A DNA stretch of 22,114 nt from an uncultured Bacilli bacterium (GTDB lineage Bacteria; Bacillota_I; Bacilli_A; RF39; UBA660), in assembly GCA_934101495.1 (NCBI GenBank), contig CAKORG010000019.1:1-22114 (forward strand), written 5' to 3'. The position numbers and the translations under genes were made by a program. How positions within the stretch are numbered: position 1 is the stretch's first letter; each line of letters opens with the position of its first letter. Shown one piece after another: positions 1 through 6,065 of the stretch. Under the pieces are notes generated by a model. It had not been told where the DNA came from. It saw only the letters and a list, made by a program, of their open reading frames with translations, and did no database searches.

Positions 1-165
1 CATACAGGTCAAATTCAAAATTATATGAATTATATTGATAAAAATGTAAAAGGTATTGATGATAATAAAACTGTTGGCATTATTATTTGTAAACAAAATA
101 ATCAGTATGTAATAGATTATTGTTCTGATGATAGAATTATTGCTAGAGAATATGAATTAGTGTGA
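1..165 (+). CDS. C-terminal part of YhcG/DUF1016-family PDDEXK nuclease-domain protein (5' end outside window)
   Basis: Frame 1 is open from the first base to the TGA at 163-165 and encodes the last 54 residues of a protein. The segment reads GQIQNYMNYIDKNVKG, then a DNKTVGIIICK strand and a final AREYELV. This matches the C-terminal pattern of DUF1016/YhcG proteins (GQ..FYMN.vD......DN.tiGiiLCK...eY.L), which carry a PD-(D/E)XK nuclease fold and often occur with restriction-modification or other defence genes. The catalytic core lies upstream and cannot be judged. It is followed by a shared hairpin terminator and a convergent gene. Family assignment is from memory of the motif. Confidence 0.75.
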   Translation, partial: HTGQIQNYMNYIDKNVKGIDDNKTVGIIICKQNNQYVIDYCSDDRIIAREYELV

Positions 166-171
166 TATTAA

Positions 172-197
172 AAGAACAGATCATATAATCTGTTCTT
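172..197. terminator. Bidirectional hairpin terminator between convergent genes
   Basis: Perfect 10-bp stem AAGAACAGAT/ATCTGTTCTT with loop CATATA. It lies between the stop of the YhcG-like gene and the stop of the minus-strand gene ending at 199. A/T-rich flanks on both sides suit termination in either direction. Confidence 0.75.
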
Positions 198-198
198 A

Positions 199-792
199 TT
201 AAATATGGTGTCTTCTTTGTTCTTCAGCATAATTTATAAATACCATATTTGTAATATCTTTTCCGGATATTGTATCGAAAGCAAAATCGTTACATAACAA
301 GCCATTTGGCATTGAGGGATTGAGTGGTGTTTTTAATGAAGTAAAATGTATTTTAGGATTTATTGACATATAATTTCTTAAAATATCTTCTATTTCCTCT
401 TCACATTTGAAATTATGTTGTTCAATAGCACGATATCCAGGAATAATTGTATATTCAACATTTCCTTCCGTAGTACTAGGAATTTGCTTTAACATTTCTA
501 CAACTATACCGAAAATACTTTTAGGGTCGGCATGACCACAAATTCCAAATTTATTTTTTCTATCGTAAAATAGGATTCCAAAACAAGTATCTAAAGCTTG
601 TGTACCAATAATTGGTTTATCAGAGGTTGAAACAACAACTTGATCCATATTCGCAATATTTGAATGAGTGATTAATTCATTTCTTTCATTAATAGCTTGA
701 TAATAATCATTTAACATTCTATCAAGTGGAGTACCATTATTATATTCAATATAATTATTTCTATTTATATCCAAACAATTTTTATTTTCCAT
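199..792 (-). CDS. CheD-like (protein-glutamine deamidase fold) protein, function unknown
   Basis: A 197-residue protein starting with ATG at 792 behind a GGTGAT ribosome site. Residues 60-95 contain IIGTQALDTC, then a strand with FYD, then GICGHADP. In CheD glutamine deamidases the catalytic Thr, Cys and His sit at 21, 27 and 44 (Thermotoga numbering, from memory). Here T64, C70 and H87 have exactly the same 6- and 17-residue spacing, and the LFYD strand after the Cys also fits. This suggests a Cys/His deamidase or hydrolase of the CheD/CNF superfamily. No chemotaxis gene is visible nearby, and the 50-residue N-terminal and 80-residue C-terminal parts do not look like CheD. The substrate is unknown. 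It is convergent with the YhcG-like gene and has its own promoter. The gene call is solid; the fold call is inference. Confidence 0.6.
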   Translation of the reverse strand: MENKNCLDINRNNYIEYNNGTPLDRMLNDYYQAINERNELITHSNIANMDQVVVSTSDKPIIGTQALDTCFGILFYDRKNKFGICGHADPKSIFGIVVEMLKQIPSTTEGNVEYTIIPGYRAIEQHNFKCEEEIEDILRNYMSINPKIHFTSLKTPLNPSMPNGLLCNDFAFDTISGKDITNMVFINYAEEQRRHHI

Positions 793-807
793 AATATCAC
801 CACATTA

Positions 808-837
808 ATTATATCATAACTATTATATAATAGGCAA
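808..837 (-). promoter_or_regulatory. Putative promoter of the CheD-like gene
   Basis: Minus strand: TTGCCT at 837-832, an 18-base spacer, and TATAAT at 813-808, about 15 bases before the start codon. Good -10, imperfect -35. Confidence 0.45.
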
Positions 838-842
838 ATAAT

Positions 843-1386
843 TCGACTTACTTTTTGACAATCACCACATGGTGATGTAGATCATGCTAAAGAAAGCTTA
901 AATATTATGAAAAATATAAATGTAAAAAATGTTGTTTTGAATAATGGAAATGTAAATTATTTAGAGAAAAAAATTGTATCTTCTGGAATTAACGTTACTC
1001 AGAAATACAAACTTAAGTATTATAATATAATGAATTTAAATAATGATTTATATGATAATGAAAATGATAATAGTATTATTAATTATGTTACATTTCTTAG
1101 GTATAAATTTCTCTTTATGGGTGATGCTTCGACTAAAGTTGAAGAAAAATTGCTAAATGAATATGATTTGACAAATATTAATTTTCTAAAGGTTGGACAT
1201 CATGGTAGTAATATAGCACTGACAAGAATTTTGTTAATAAATTAAAACCAACATATTCAATTATAAGTGCGGGAAGAAATATTAAATAGTTTAAGAAATA
1301 ACAAAATTTTAAGAACTGATTTAATGGGTACTATTAGTATAAAAATAAGTAAAAATCGAATGAAAATAAATTGTATGATTAAGTAA
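843..1386 (+). pseudogene. Decayed ComEC-type metallo-beta-lactamase-fold hydrolase
   Basis: Pieces of one MBL-fold protein lie in different frames. (1) 843-860 reads ..YFLT. (2) After one extra A near 861, the frame 862-1225 gives SPHGDVDH (the metal-binding HxHxDH region in altered form), a GDAS strand and KVGHHGSN (second metal-ligand region). (3) A shift near 1225 gives NFVNKLKPTYSIISAGRN to about 1280. (4) A further shift gives EILNSLRNNKILRTDLMGTI to the TAA at 1384-1386. The order and motifs match the C-terminal MBL domain of ComEC/Rec2 and related small secreted or cytoplasmic hydrolases. The N-terminal part is absent. The intact-looking 112-codon frame at 907-1245 is only the middle of this remnant. 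At least three lesions make it non-functional. Confidence 0.75.
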
Positions 1387-1478
1387 AAAAGAAAGGGAGA
1401 ATATGAAATAATAAAATAAAATTTAGATTTTAGATGACTTTTATGTAAATTTTTGATAAAATTATTAAGTGATGTTTT

Positions 1479-2339
1479 ATGAAAATATTTATAATGGGAC
1501 CCACTGGGGTGGGAAAAACAAAACTCAGTATAGCTCTAGCTAAACATTTTAATGCCTATGTAATTAATTGTGATGCTGTTCAAGTGTATAAGGGACTTAA
1601 CATAGGTAGTGCAAAAGTGACGGAAGAAGAAAAAGAGGGAATTAAGCATTTTCTTTTTGATATAAAAGGTCCAGATGAAGAATATAACGTTAAAGATTAT
1701 CAAAAAGATTTGAGAGAATTATTTAAAAAATATAAAGACAAGAACCTTATTGTTGTAGGTGGAACAGGGTTGTATGCAACAGCTGGAGCTTATGACTATA
1801 GATTTTATGAGGATAAAAATGATGTAGACTATGGTATGTATTCTTTAGATAAATTGTATGATTTGGCTTTAAAAAAAGATAAAAATTGTAAAATAGATAG
1901 AAATAACAGAGTTAGACTTGAACGATTTTTAAGAAGAAATAATGAAGAAATTGTTGAACCAGTTTTACTTTATAAAGATAGTATATTTGTAGGTCTTACA
2001 ACAGATAGAAATAAACTATATGAAATTATTAATAATAGAGTGGATAAGATGGTAAATGATGGATTAATTGAAGAAGTTAAAGCGTTATATAAAAAATATC
2101 CGAATAGTATGATTCTTAATAGAGCTATTGGCTACAAAGAGATAATCGATTATTTAAATGGAAATATAACTTTAGAGGAAGCTATTGATTTAATAAAGAA
2201 AAATAGTAGACATTATGCAAAAAGACAGTATACATGGTTTAATAATAAAATGAGTATTAAATGGTTTAGTACAAATTTTGAGGATTTTAATAAAACGATC
2301 GAAGAAGTGGAAGAATATTTAGGTGATAGAAATGAATAA
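1479..2339 (+). CDS. miaA: tRNA dimethylallyltransferase MiaA
   Basis: A 286-residue protein that adds the dimethylallyl group to N6 of A37 in tRNAs reading U-starting codons. It has the N-terminal P-loop GPTGVGKT (7-14), the following NCDAVQVYKGLNIGSAK region (family usual DSxQxY), HFLFD (family HHLID), VVGGTGLY, the RxNxxRLER motif near residue 145, and the AIGYKEI and KRQYTWF motifs near the C-terminus. It is slightly shorter than the usual 300-310 residues, mainly in the insertion domain. The ATG at 1479 has only a weak GTGAT ribosome site. An extended -10 (TGATAAAAT, 1454-1462) lies just upstream. Its 3' end overlaps the next start by 8 bases, so the two genes are probably co-transcribed. 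Confidence 0.95.
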   Translation: MKIFIMGPTGVGKTKLSIALAKHFNAYVINCDAVQVYKGLNIGSAKVTEEEKEGIKHFLFDIKGPDEEYNVKDYQKDLRELFKKYKDKNLIVVGGTGLYATAGAYDYRFYEDKNDVDYGMYSLDKLYDLALKKDKNCKIDRNNRVRLERFLRRNNEEIVEPVLLYKDSIFVGLTTDRNKLYEIINNRVDKMVNDGLIEEVKALYKKYPNSMILNRAIGYKEIIDYLNGNITLEEAIDLIKKNSRHYAKRQYTWFNNKMSIKWFSTNFEDFNKTIEEVEEYLGDRNE

Positions 2340-3570
2340 GAAAAAAAGTTTATTACTAAGTTGGATTAGTTTGATTATATTATTTACAAGTTTAGTGTTT
2401 TATATAATTGGTTGTAATTCTGATTATTTAGTTACTAATACATTTAAATTAATATCGCAGATTATATTTATAATTAGCATTATATGTTTAACTATTGGCA
2501 TAATTTTCTTGATAAGGAATAAACACAGAAAAGCATTTGATAAAATTAAAACAATTGTTATAACAGCTTTAGTTGTTATTTATATGTTTGGTTGTTCTAC
2601 GTTTTTATTTATTTTGTATGGACCATTTACTGATTTTAAAGAATGGCTTGTTACAACTGCTATGGCAACTATGAATCATCAATATTATTGTAAATGGTTT
2701 TATAGTACTGAGGAAATAAATAAAGTCTTAGGTAATAATTATATTGATGATGGTGGGAAAGAAACTGATCCGTCACTAGTTGATCATGAAGAAACCTTAA
2801 CTTATAAAAATGAATATGAAAAACAGATATTAGAAAGAAACAAAGATGATTTATATAAAATCATAAAATTTAAAGTTAATGGTTGTGATGCGTATTTAGG
2901 TGTTGTTTATGATCCAAGTAAAATTAGTGTTGGATATACTAAGTGGCTCGGTAGAAGTGGACAATATATTTATGATATGGCTAAAGAACAGAATTCTGTG
3001 TTAACTATTAATGGTGGAGGATTTATGGATCCAAATTATAATAGTAATGGGGCAAATCCTGTAGGTCTTACAATATCAAATGGAAGAATTATAACCGATT
3101 ACAATATGGGTGGTGCTTCTGGTGTAGTAGGCTTTAATAGTGATAATACTTTGGTTCTTCTTCAAAATGTTGGAGGAGAAAAAGCTTTAGAAATGGGAAT
3201 TCGAGATGCAGTTTCAATGGGACCATTCTTAATAGTTAATGGAGAAAAGTCATTTACTAAAGGAAATGGTGGCTGGGGGTATGCAGCTAGAACTGCTATT
3301 GGTCAAAGAAAAGATGGTATTGTTTTGATGTTAGTTGTAGATTCTAATGCAACACGTACAAAAGGAGCCTCTATGAAAGATTTAGTTGAAATCATGGATA
3401 GATATGGGGCGATAAATGCCGCTAATTTAGATGGTGGAACGTCTAGTGTTATGGTAGAAAAACATGGAAATGGGAAAGATGCAACTTTTGATATGCTAAA
3501 CGATCCGATAGATTCAGCGTTAAGACACAGAACAAGAGGAATACCAACCATATTTAAAGTAGTAGAATAA
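2332..3570 (+). CDS. Membrane-anchored phosphodiester glycosidase (NAGPA-like) domain protein
   Basis: A 412-residue protein. I chose the ATG at 2332 over the in-frame GTG at 2323 because AGGTGA (2321-2326) lies 5 bases upstream of it. Three hydrophobic segments at about 7-27, 40-61 and 73-97 anchor it in the membrane. The C-terminal part (about 180-412) has the hallmarks of phosphodiester glycosidase domains (NAGPA/PF09992, formerly 'exopolysaccharide biosynthesis'): TINGGGF, SMGPFLIVNGE, AARTAIGQ, LVVDS and the signature NLDGGTSS near 365-372. In this family the domain cleaves sugar-phosphodiester linkages such as the GlcNAc-1-P cap, and bacterial members act on envelope polymers. With an odd number of segments its side of the membrane cannot be decided with certainty; an external domain is expected. 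The start overlaps miaA. Confidence 0.85.
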   Translation: MNKKKSLLLSWISLIILFTSLVFYIIGCNSDYLVTNTFKLISQIIFIISIICLTIGIIFLIRNKHRKAFDKIKTIVITALVVIYMFGCSTFLFILYGPFTDFKEWLVTTAMATMNHQYYCKWFYSTEEINKVLGNNYIDDGGKETDPSLVDHEETLTYKNEYEKQILERNKDDLYKIIKFKVNGCDAYLGVVYDPSKISVGYTKWLGRSGQYIYDMAKEQNSVLTINGGGFMDPNYNSNGANPVGLTISNGRIITDYNMGGASGVVGFNSDNTLVLLQNVGGEKALEMGIRDAVSMGPFLIVNGEKSFTKGNGGWGYAARTAIGQRKDGIVLMLVVDSNATRTKGASMKDLVEIMDRYGAINAANLDGGTSSVMVEKHGNGKDATFDMLNDPIDSALRHRTRGIPTIFKVVE

Positions 3571-3575
3571 AAGGA

Positions 3576-3600
3576 AAAACACCAGAATTTCTGGTGTTTT
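3576..3600. terminator. Bidirectional hairpin terminator
   Basis: 11-bp stem AAAACACCAGA/TCTGGTGTTTT with an ATT loop. It separates the convergent glycosidase gene and trmB, and its right edge touches the trmB stop codon. Both arms end in A/T tracts, so it can act on either strand. Confidence 0.85.
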
Positions 3601-4237
3601 ATTCATCAAATTTAGCATCTACATAGTAGATAGGTCTTCCTTCTTTTTCATATTGTTTTTCGAAATCAGTCATTATATTACTAATATTTCTTTCATCATG
3701 ATGTAAATCTAAACTGACTTTATTAAATGTATACCAATATTGTGATAGTGTTTCAAGAGAATAAGCAAATAATCCTTTATTATCTGTTTTAAGAATAATA
3801 TGCTTATCTTTTTTAAATATTTTATCATATAACTTTAAGTAACTTATATGAGTAAATCTGTTTTTTTCGTCAATTCCTTTTGGCCAAGGTTCTGAGAATG
3901 TTAAATATATTGTTGATATTTCTTTACCAAATATTTTGTCAATATTTCTAGCATCGTCATTAATTAGTTTTAAATTAGTGATTTTTTCTTTTTGAAGTTT
4001 TTCTGTAGCCATAACCATTTGTGATGGATAAAGTTCTAGTCCAATAAAGTTAATATTTGGATACTTCTTTGCCATATTGATGATAAATTCACCGCGTCCC
4101 ATGCCAAGTTCTAAACTAATTGGGTTTTTATTACCAAATAAATCATGCCATTTATTTTTATATCTATATGGATCCTTAACAAAGTATTTACTATTTTCAA
4201 TTATTTTATCTGCGTTTTTAATTTTATTATATTCCAT
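3599..4237 (-). CDS. trmB: tRNA (guanine-N7)-methyltransferase TrmB
   Basis: A 212-residue Rossmann-fold SAM methyltransferase that makes m7G46 in tRNA. It shows the SAM-binding strand and loop ISLELGMGRGEF (40-51), the acidic end of strand 2 in FIGLELY (64-70), NDDAR (93-97), and the family signature region at 114-120, here FSEPWPK instead of the usual FPDPWPK, followed by RFTH (127-130). KTDN near 150 is also typical. Length is normal. The ATG at 4237 follows an AGAAGGA ribosome site. It is transcribed alone, against the glycosidase gene, from a promoter with an extended -10 element. Confidence 0.95.
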   Translation of the reverse strand: MEYNKIKNADKIIENSKYFVKDPYRYKNKWHDLFGNKNPISLELGMGRGEFIINMAKKYPNINFIGLELYPSQMVMATEKLQKEKITNLKLINDDARNIDKIFGKEISTIYLTFSEPWPKGIDEKNRFTHISYLKLYDKIFKKDKHIILKTDNKGLFAYSLETLSQYWYTFNKVSLDLHHDERNISNIMTDFEKQYEKEGRPIYYVDAKFDE

Positions 4238-4260
4238 GATATGTCCTTCTTTCTTTAAAG

Positions 4261-4269
4261 ATTATAGCA
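4261..4269 (-). promoter_or_regulatory. Extended -10 promoter of trmB
   Basis: Minus strand TGCTATAAT (4269-4261), about 25 bases before the trmB start. No convincing -35 at the right distance, as is common for TGn-type promoters. Confidence 0.5.
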
Positions 4270-4333
4270 TGTATAAATCAAAAAGTAAAATGATTTATAA
4301 CGTATTTTTTATTTAAAAAAGTTGCTTTTGTTA

Positions 4334-4362
4334 TTGCAAATATATTTATATTATGCTATAGT
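4334..4362 (+). promoter_or_regulatory. Promoter of toxin cassette 1
   Basis: TTGCAA (4334-4339), a 17-base spacer, TATAGT (4357-4362), with TG one base before the -10 (extended -10). The -10 lies inside the 114-bp repeat, while the first bases of the -35 lie outside. Predicted start of RNA is near 4369, giving a leader of about 85 bases. Confidence 0.55.
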
Positions 4363-4450
4363 TTGCTTGTACAGAAATTTTAAAACACTTTACAGTATCA
4401 TGAAGACACACCAAAAGTGCCTTAATTATATGATGCTTAGAAAGTGTTTT
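4337..4450 (+). repeat. 114-bp perfect direct repeat, copy 1 (cassette leader)
   Basis: Identical base for base to 5204-5317 (offset 867). It covers the -10 element and the whole folded leader and stops about at the start codon of the nuclease gene. Sequence similarity ends abruptly on both sides. Confidence 0.95.
4382..4450 (+). promoter_or_regulatory. Leader hairpin, terminator-like attenuator of cassette 1
   Basis: The leader RNA can fold into one long stem-loop: a 10-bp base stem AAAACACTTT (4382-4391)/AAAGTGTTTT (4441-4450), an inner stem AGTATCAT (4394-4401)/ATGATGCT (4430-4437, one G-U), and a smaller internal hairpin around GACAC/GTGCC. In copy 1 it is followed by a T run, as in an intrinsic terminator. 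The only ribosome-site-like bases (GAAAGTG) lie in the 3' arm, so the fold could limit both read-through and translation. Confidence 0.55.
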
Positions 4451-4454
4451 TTAT

Positions 4455-5045
4455 ATGCCTTTAAATATTCAAAGAGTTACTGAGAAGAATAATAGTATTG
4501 TATGTAAAAAAAATACACATTCTCGATCATATATTGATATTACAAATGAATGGCTAGAAGAAACACATGAAATCAGAAATGAAATAAAAATACTACAAAA
4601 AAATGAAATATTTGAGTATAAAGGAAAAAAGTATTTGGTTGATAACCATTTTATAAAGTATAGATTAAAACAAAAAGAAACAAATTTTGCAAAATGGCTT
4701 TGTAAAAATACCACTTTAAAAATCCAATTAAATCCAGAAATAGAATATCCTGAAAATGTTAGTGTATCTGACTGTACAATTTACAAGAATGATGTGTTTC
4801 TAGGAAACTATGATATGAAAATAGTAACCGGTGCAAGTAAACAATTATTATTTCATAACGTTGATGGGAAAAATAATCAAGCTGTGAGATTTTTGTTTGA
4901 AGCAACTCACTCTTCTTTAAGTATGAATGAATTAGTAATTCAAGCCGAAGAAATTTTTAGAAGAAAAGCGAGATGGATTGAAGAAATAGGGATAAAGAAA
5001 AATAATGAATTTATAATTTTAAAAAATATTAACATAAAAAAATAA
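4455..5045 (+). CDS. Stand-alone CdiA-C-like (PD-(D/E)XK type) nuclease, cassette 1
   Basis: A 196-residue soluble protein with no signal peptide. It begins with a short variable tail, then YIDITNEWL (26-34), the FEYKGKKY strand (53-60), and a C-terminal domain with E75, D106 (SVSDCTIY), D120-M-K122 (NYDMKIV), Q142 (NQAVRFLFEA) and a final EIGIKKNNEFIIL strand. This order matches the tRNase domain found at the C-terminus of contact-dependent inhibition proteins and of phage minor head and other Firmicute polymorphic toxins (YvDiT.e.L ... STPD ... yDlKt ... QsnnfifdI ... iiLik). Here it stands alone. The second cassette's protein has the same layout but little identity. The ATG at 4455 has a weak ribosome site inside the leader hairpin. 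No protein immunity gene follows; a minus-strand RNA does. Gene reality is likely; nuclease activity is inference. Confidence 0.65.
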   Translation: MPLNIQRVTEKNNSIVCKKNTHSRSYIDITNEWLEETHEIRNEIKILQKNEIFEYKGKKYLVDNHFIKYRLKQKETNFAKWLCKNTTLKIQLNPEIEYPENVSVSDCTIYKNDVFLGNYDMKIVTGASKQLLFHNVDGKNNQAVRFLFEATHSSLSMNELVIQAEEIFRRKARWIEEIGIKKNNEFIILKNINIKK

Positions 5046-5092
5046 AAGTTGTAACACTAGATGAAAAGTCACCACGACTACAACTTTTAATA
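5036..5092 (-). ncRNA. Minus-strand small hairpin RNA 1 (candidate RNA antitoxin or antisense regulator)
   Basis: Downstream of a strong minus-strand promoter the RNA would start near 5091. It folds at once into a long hairpin: base stem AAAAGUUGU/ACAACUUUU (5088-5080 with 5052-5044), then GUC, a small internal loop, the stem GGUGA/UCAUC and the tetraloop CUUU. A U-rich run (TTTTATTTTTTT on the minus strand) follows, so it is its own terminator. Length is about 55 nt. It overlaps the last codons and stop of the nuclease gene. No ORF fits in it. It shares the GUC-N3-stem-C(U/A)UU-stem plan with the RNAs at 5864-5912 and 6066-6116. Confidence 0.6.
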
Positions 5093-5097
5093 GTTGT

Positions 5098-5126
5098 ATT
5101 ATAGCACAGAAAAAACAATGCGTCAA
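5098..5126 (-). promoter_or_regulatory. Promoter of small RNA 1
   Basis: Minus strand TTGACG (5126-5121), exactly 17 bases, TATAAT (5103-5098). Near-consensus sigma-A promoter pointing away from any minus-strand gene, so it must drive the short hairpin RNA. Confidence 0.7.
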
Positions 5127-5200
5127 TTAATTGCTGTACATTTGTTAAAATTATTATGATTAGTTTATGATAATGTATTAAGTGTTAGTATTTGATTATG

Positions 5201-5229
5201 TCTCAAATATATTTATATTATGCTATAGT
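5201..5229 (+). promoter_or_regulatory. Promoter of toxin cassette 2
   Basis: TCTCAA (5201-5206), a 17-base spacer, TATAGT (5224-5229) with the same extended TGC before the -10. The -35 is poorer than in cassette 1 because the repeat begins at 5204. Confidence 0.45.
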
Positions 5230-5317
5230 TTGCTTGTACAGAAATTTTAAAACACTTTACAGTATCATGAAGACACACCAAAAGTGCCTTAATTATATGA
5301 TGCTTAGAAAGTGTTTT
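5204..5317 (+). repeat. 114-bp perfect direct repeat, copy 2 (cassette leader)
   Basis: Second identical copy of 4337-4450. It precedes a different nuclease gene. The flanking sequences, including the bases just after it (ACT against TTA), are unrelated. Confidence 0.95.
5249..5317 (+). promoter_or_regulatory. Leader hairpin of cassette 2
   Basis: Same fold as at 4382-4450. Here the closing T run is shorter (GTTTTACTTG), and the 3' arm also contains the GTG at 5311 that may start the gene, so the fold could hide the start itself. Confidence 0.5.
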
Positions 5318-5901
5318 ACTTGTTTGTTAAAAGAAAAGATAAAAAAACTGAAAATTATGAATATAAGGATATTACAAATGAAGTGTTAAAAAATACGATA
5401 CCAGGCCATTCTAAAATTAAAAAAATATTTGAATATAAAGAGTACAACTTATCAAATGCAAAGTTTGATACAAAAGATATAATCAATTTAGAAATAGATG
5501 TTGCAAGAAAAATACAAAATAAAATAGGTGGAGTTTTTGAATTAATACATAGAGTACAAATTGATGGAGTATCAACTCCTGATGCTAAATACTTTAATAA
5601 ACAAATATTTAATATAACAAAATATTTTGATATAAAATCACCTAAGAAAAGTGAAAGTTTAAATAGCAAAAACAAAAAAATATCCAGACAATTTGACGAA
5701 GCTAAAAGACAGGCTAATAACATAATAATTTCATTATTAAGAGATAGTTGTGATTTATCCAATAAGGATGCAATTATGCAAATAGAAAAATGTTTAAAAA
5801 ATGAAAGGTATAATTGGATAGAATGTGTAATTTTGATTGGTAAAGATGATTTGATAAAAATATACAAAAAAAGAAGAAGCCTTAACGGAATGCCGTTGTG
5901 A
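5311..5901 (+). CDS. Stand-alone CdiA-C-like tRNase-type nuclease, cassette 2
   Basis: Up to 196 residues. The start is uncertain: GTG at 5311 lies in the leader hairpin; TTG at 5320 sits 6 bases after the AAAGTG that may serve as ribosome site. There is no in-frame ATG near. YEYKDITNEVL (16-26) corresponds to YIDITNEWL of cassette 1. The nuclease-like part has E61, GVSTPD91, YFD107-I-K109, RQANNIII (Q134) and a last ECVILIG strand followed by KIYKKR. This is a clearer match than cassette 1 to the CdiA C-terminal tRNA nuclease domain seen in phage and conjugative-element toxins (E...D...DxK...Q). No signal peptide, membrane segment or delivery domain. No immunity protein gene is adjacent. The final 38 bases overlap the convergent small RNA 2. 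Function is inferred from motif order. Confidence 0.68.
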   Translation: MFYLFVKRKDKKTENYEYKDITNEVLKNTIPGHSKIKKIFEYKEYNLSNAKFDTKDIINLEIDVARKIQNKIGGVFELIHRVQIDGVSTPDAKYFNKQIFNITKYFDIKSPKKSESLNSKNKKISRQFDEAKRQANNIIISLLRDSCDLSNKDAIMQIEKCLKNERYNWIECVILIGKDDLIKIYKKRRSLNGMPL

Positions 5902-5912
5902 CCTCTCCTAAC
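5864..5912 (-). ncRNA. Minus-strand small hairpin RNA 2, antisense to the 3' end of the cassette 2 nuclease
   Basis: The predicted RNA starts near 5912 and folds as AGGAGAGGUC (5909-5900) with GGCUUCUUCU (5881-5872), a 2x2 internal loop, AACGG/CCGUU and the tetraloop CAUU, then seven Us. The lower stem is continuous only on the minus strand, where it uses G-U pairs; the plus strand would have A-C mismatches. That identifies the transcribed strand. Length is about 48 nt. It covers the stop codon and about 12 codons of the nuclease gene, like convergent antisense RNAs of type I systems, but the shared structure suggests the fold itself matters. Confidence 0.62.
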
Positions 5913-5918
5913 AATATA

Positions 5919-5947
5919 ATTGTAGCATAAAAATTATATGGTGTCAA
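5919..5947 (-). promoter_or_regulatory. Promoter of small RNA 2
   Basis: Minus strand TTGACA (5947-5942), exactly 17 bases, TACAAT (5924-5919). Perfect -35, one mismatch in the -10; position relative to the hairpin is the same as for small RNA 1. Confidence 0.75.
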
Positions 5948-6065
5948 ACCAAAGTATAACAAGAATTTGTAACGCAAATTTTGGAATATGAGTTATGCAT
6001 GTTTAAATTTTATTATACTAAGCATTAATATTATATGTAAAACATTTTTATATATACTAAGGCAA

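Noticed and set aside
907..1245. 112-codon frame as an intact gene
   Set aside because: It starts in the middle of an MBL domain and ends by frameshift before the motif continues in another frame; treated as part of the pseudogene at 843-1386.
4469..4714. 81-codon minus-strand frame
   Set aside because: Antisense shadow of the cassette 1 nuclease, Phe/Ser/Leu-rich, no ribosome site.
4337..5317. Integron-like attC sites or CRISPR repeats
   Set aside because: Only two copies, 867 bp apart, lying before the ORFs and containing a promoter; no integrase, no spacer pattern, no attC core sites.
5192..5389. 65-codon plus frame across the second 114-bp repeat
   Set aside because: It runs through the promoter and hairpin leader, has no ribosome site, and the same reading in copy 1 is not continued as a matching protein; the leader is better read as RNA.
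5355..5867. 170-codon minus-strand frame
   Set aside because: Opposite-strand shadow of the cassette 2 nuclease; hydrophobic, low-complexity translation typical of antisense of A-rich coding DNA.
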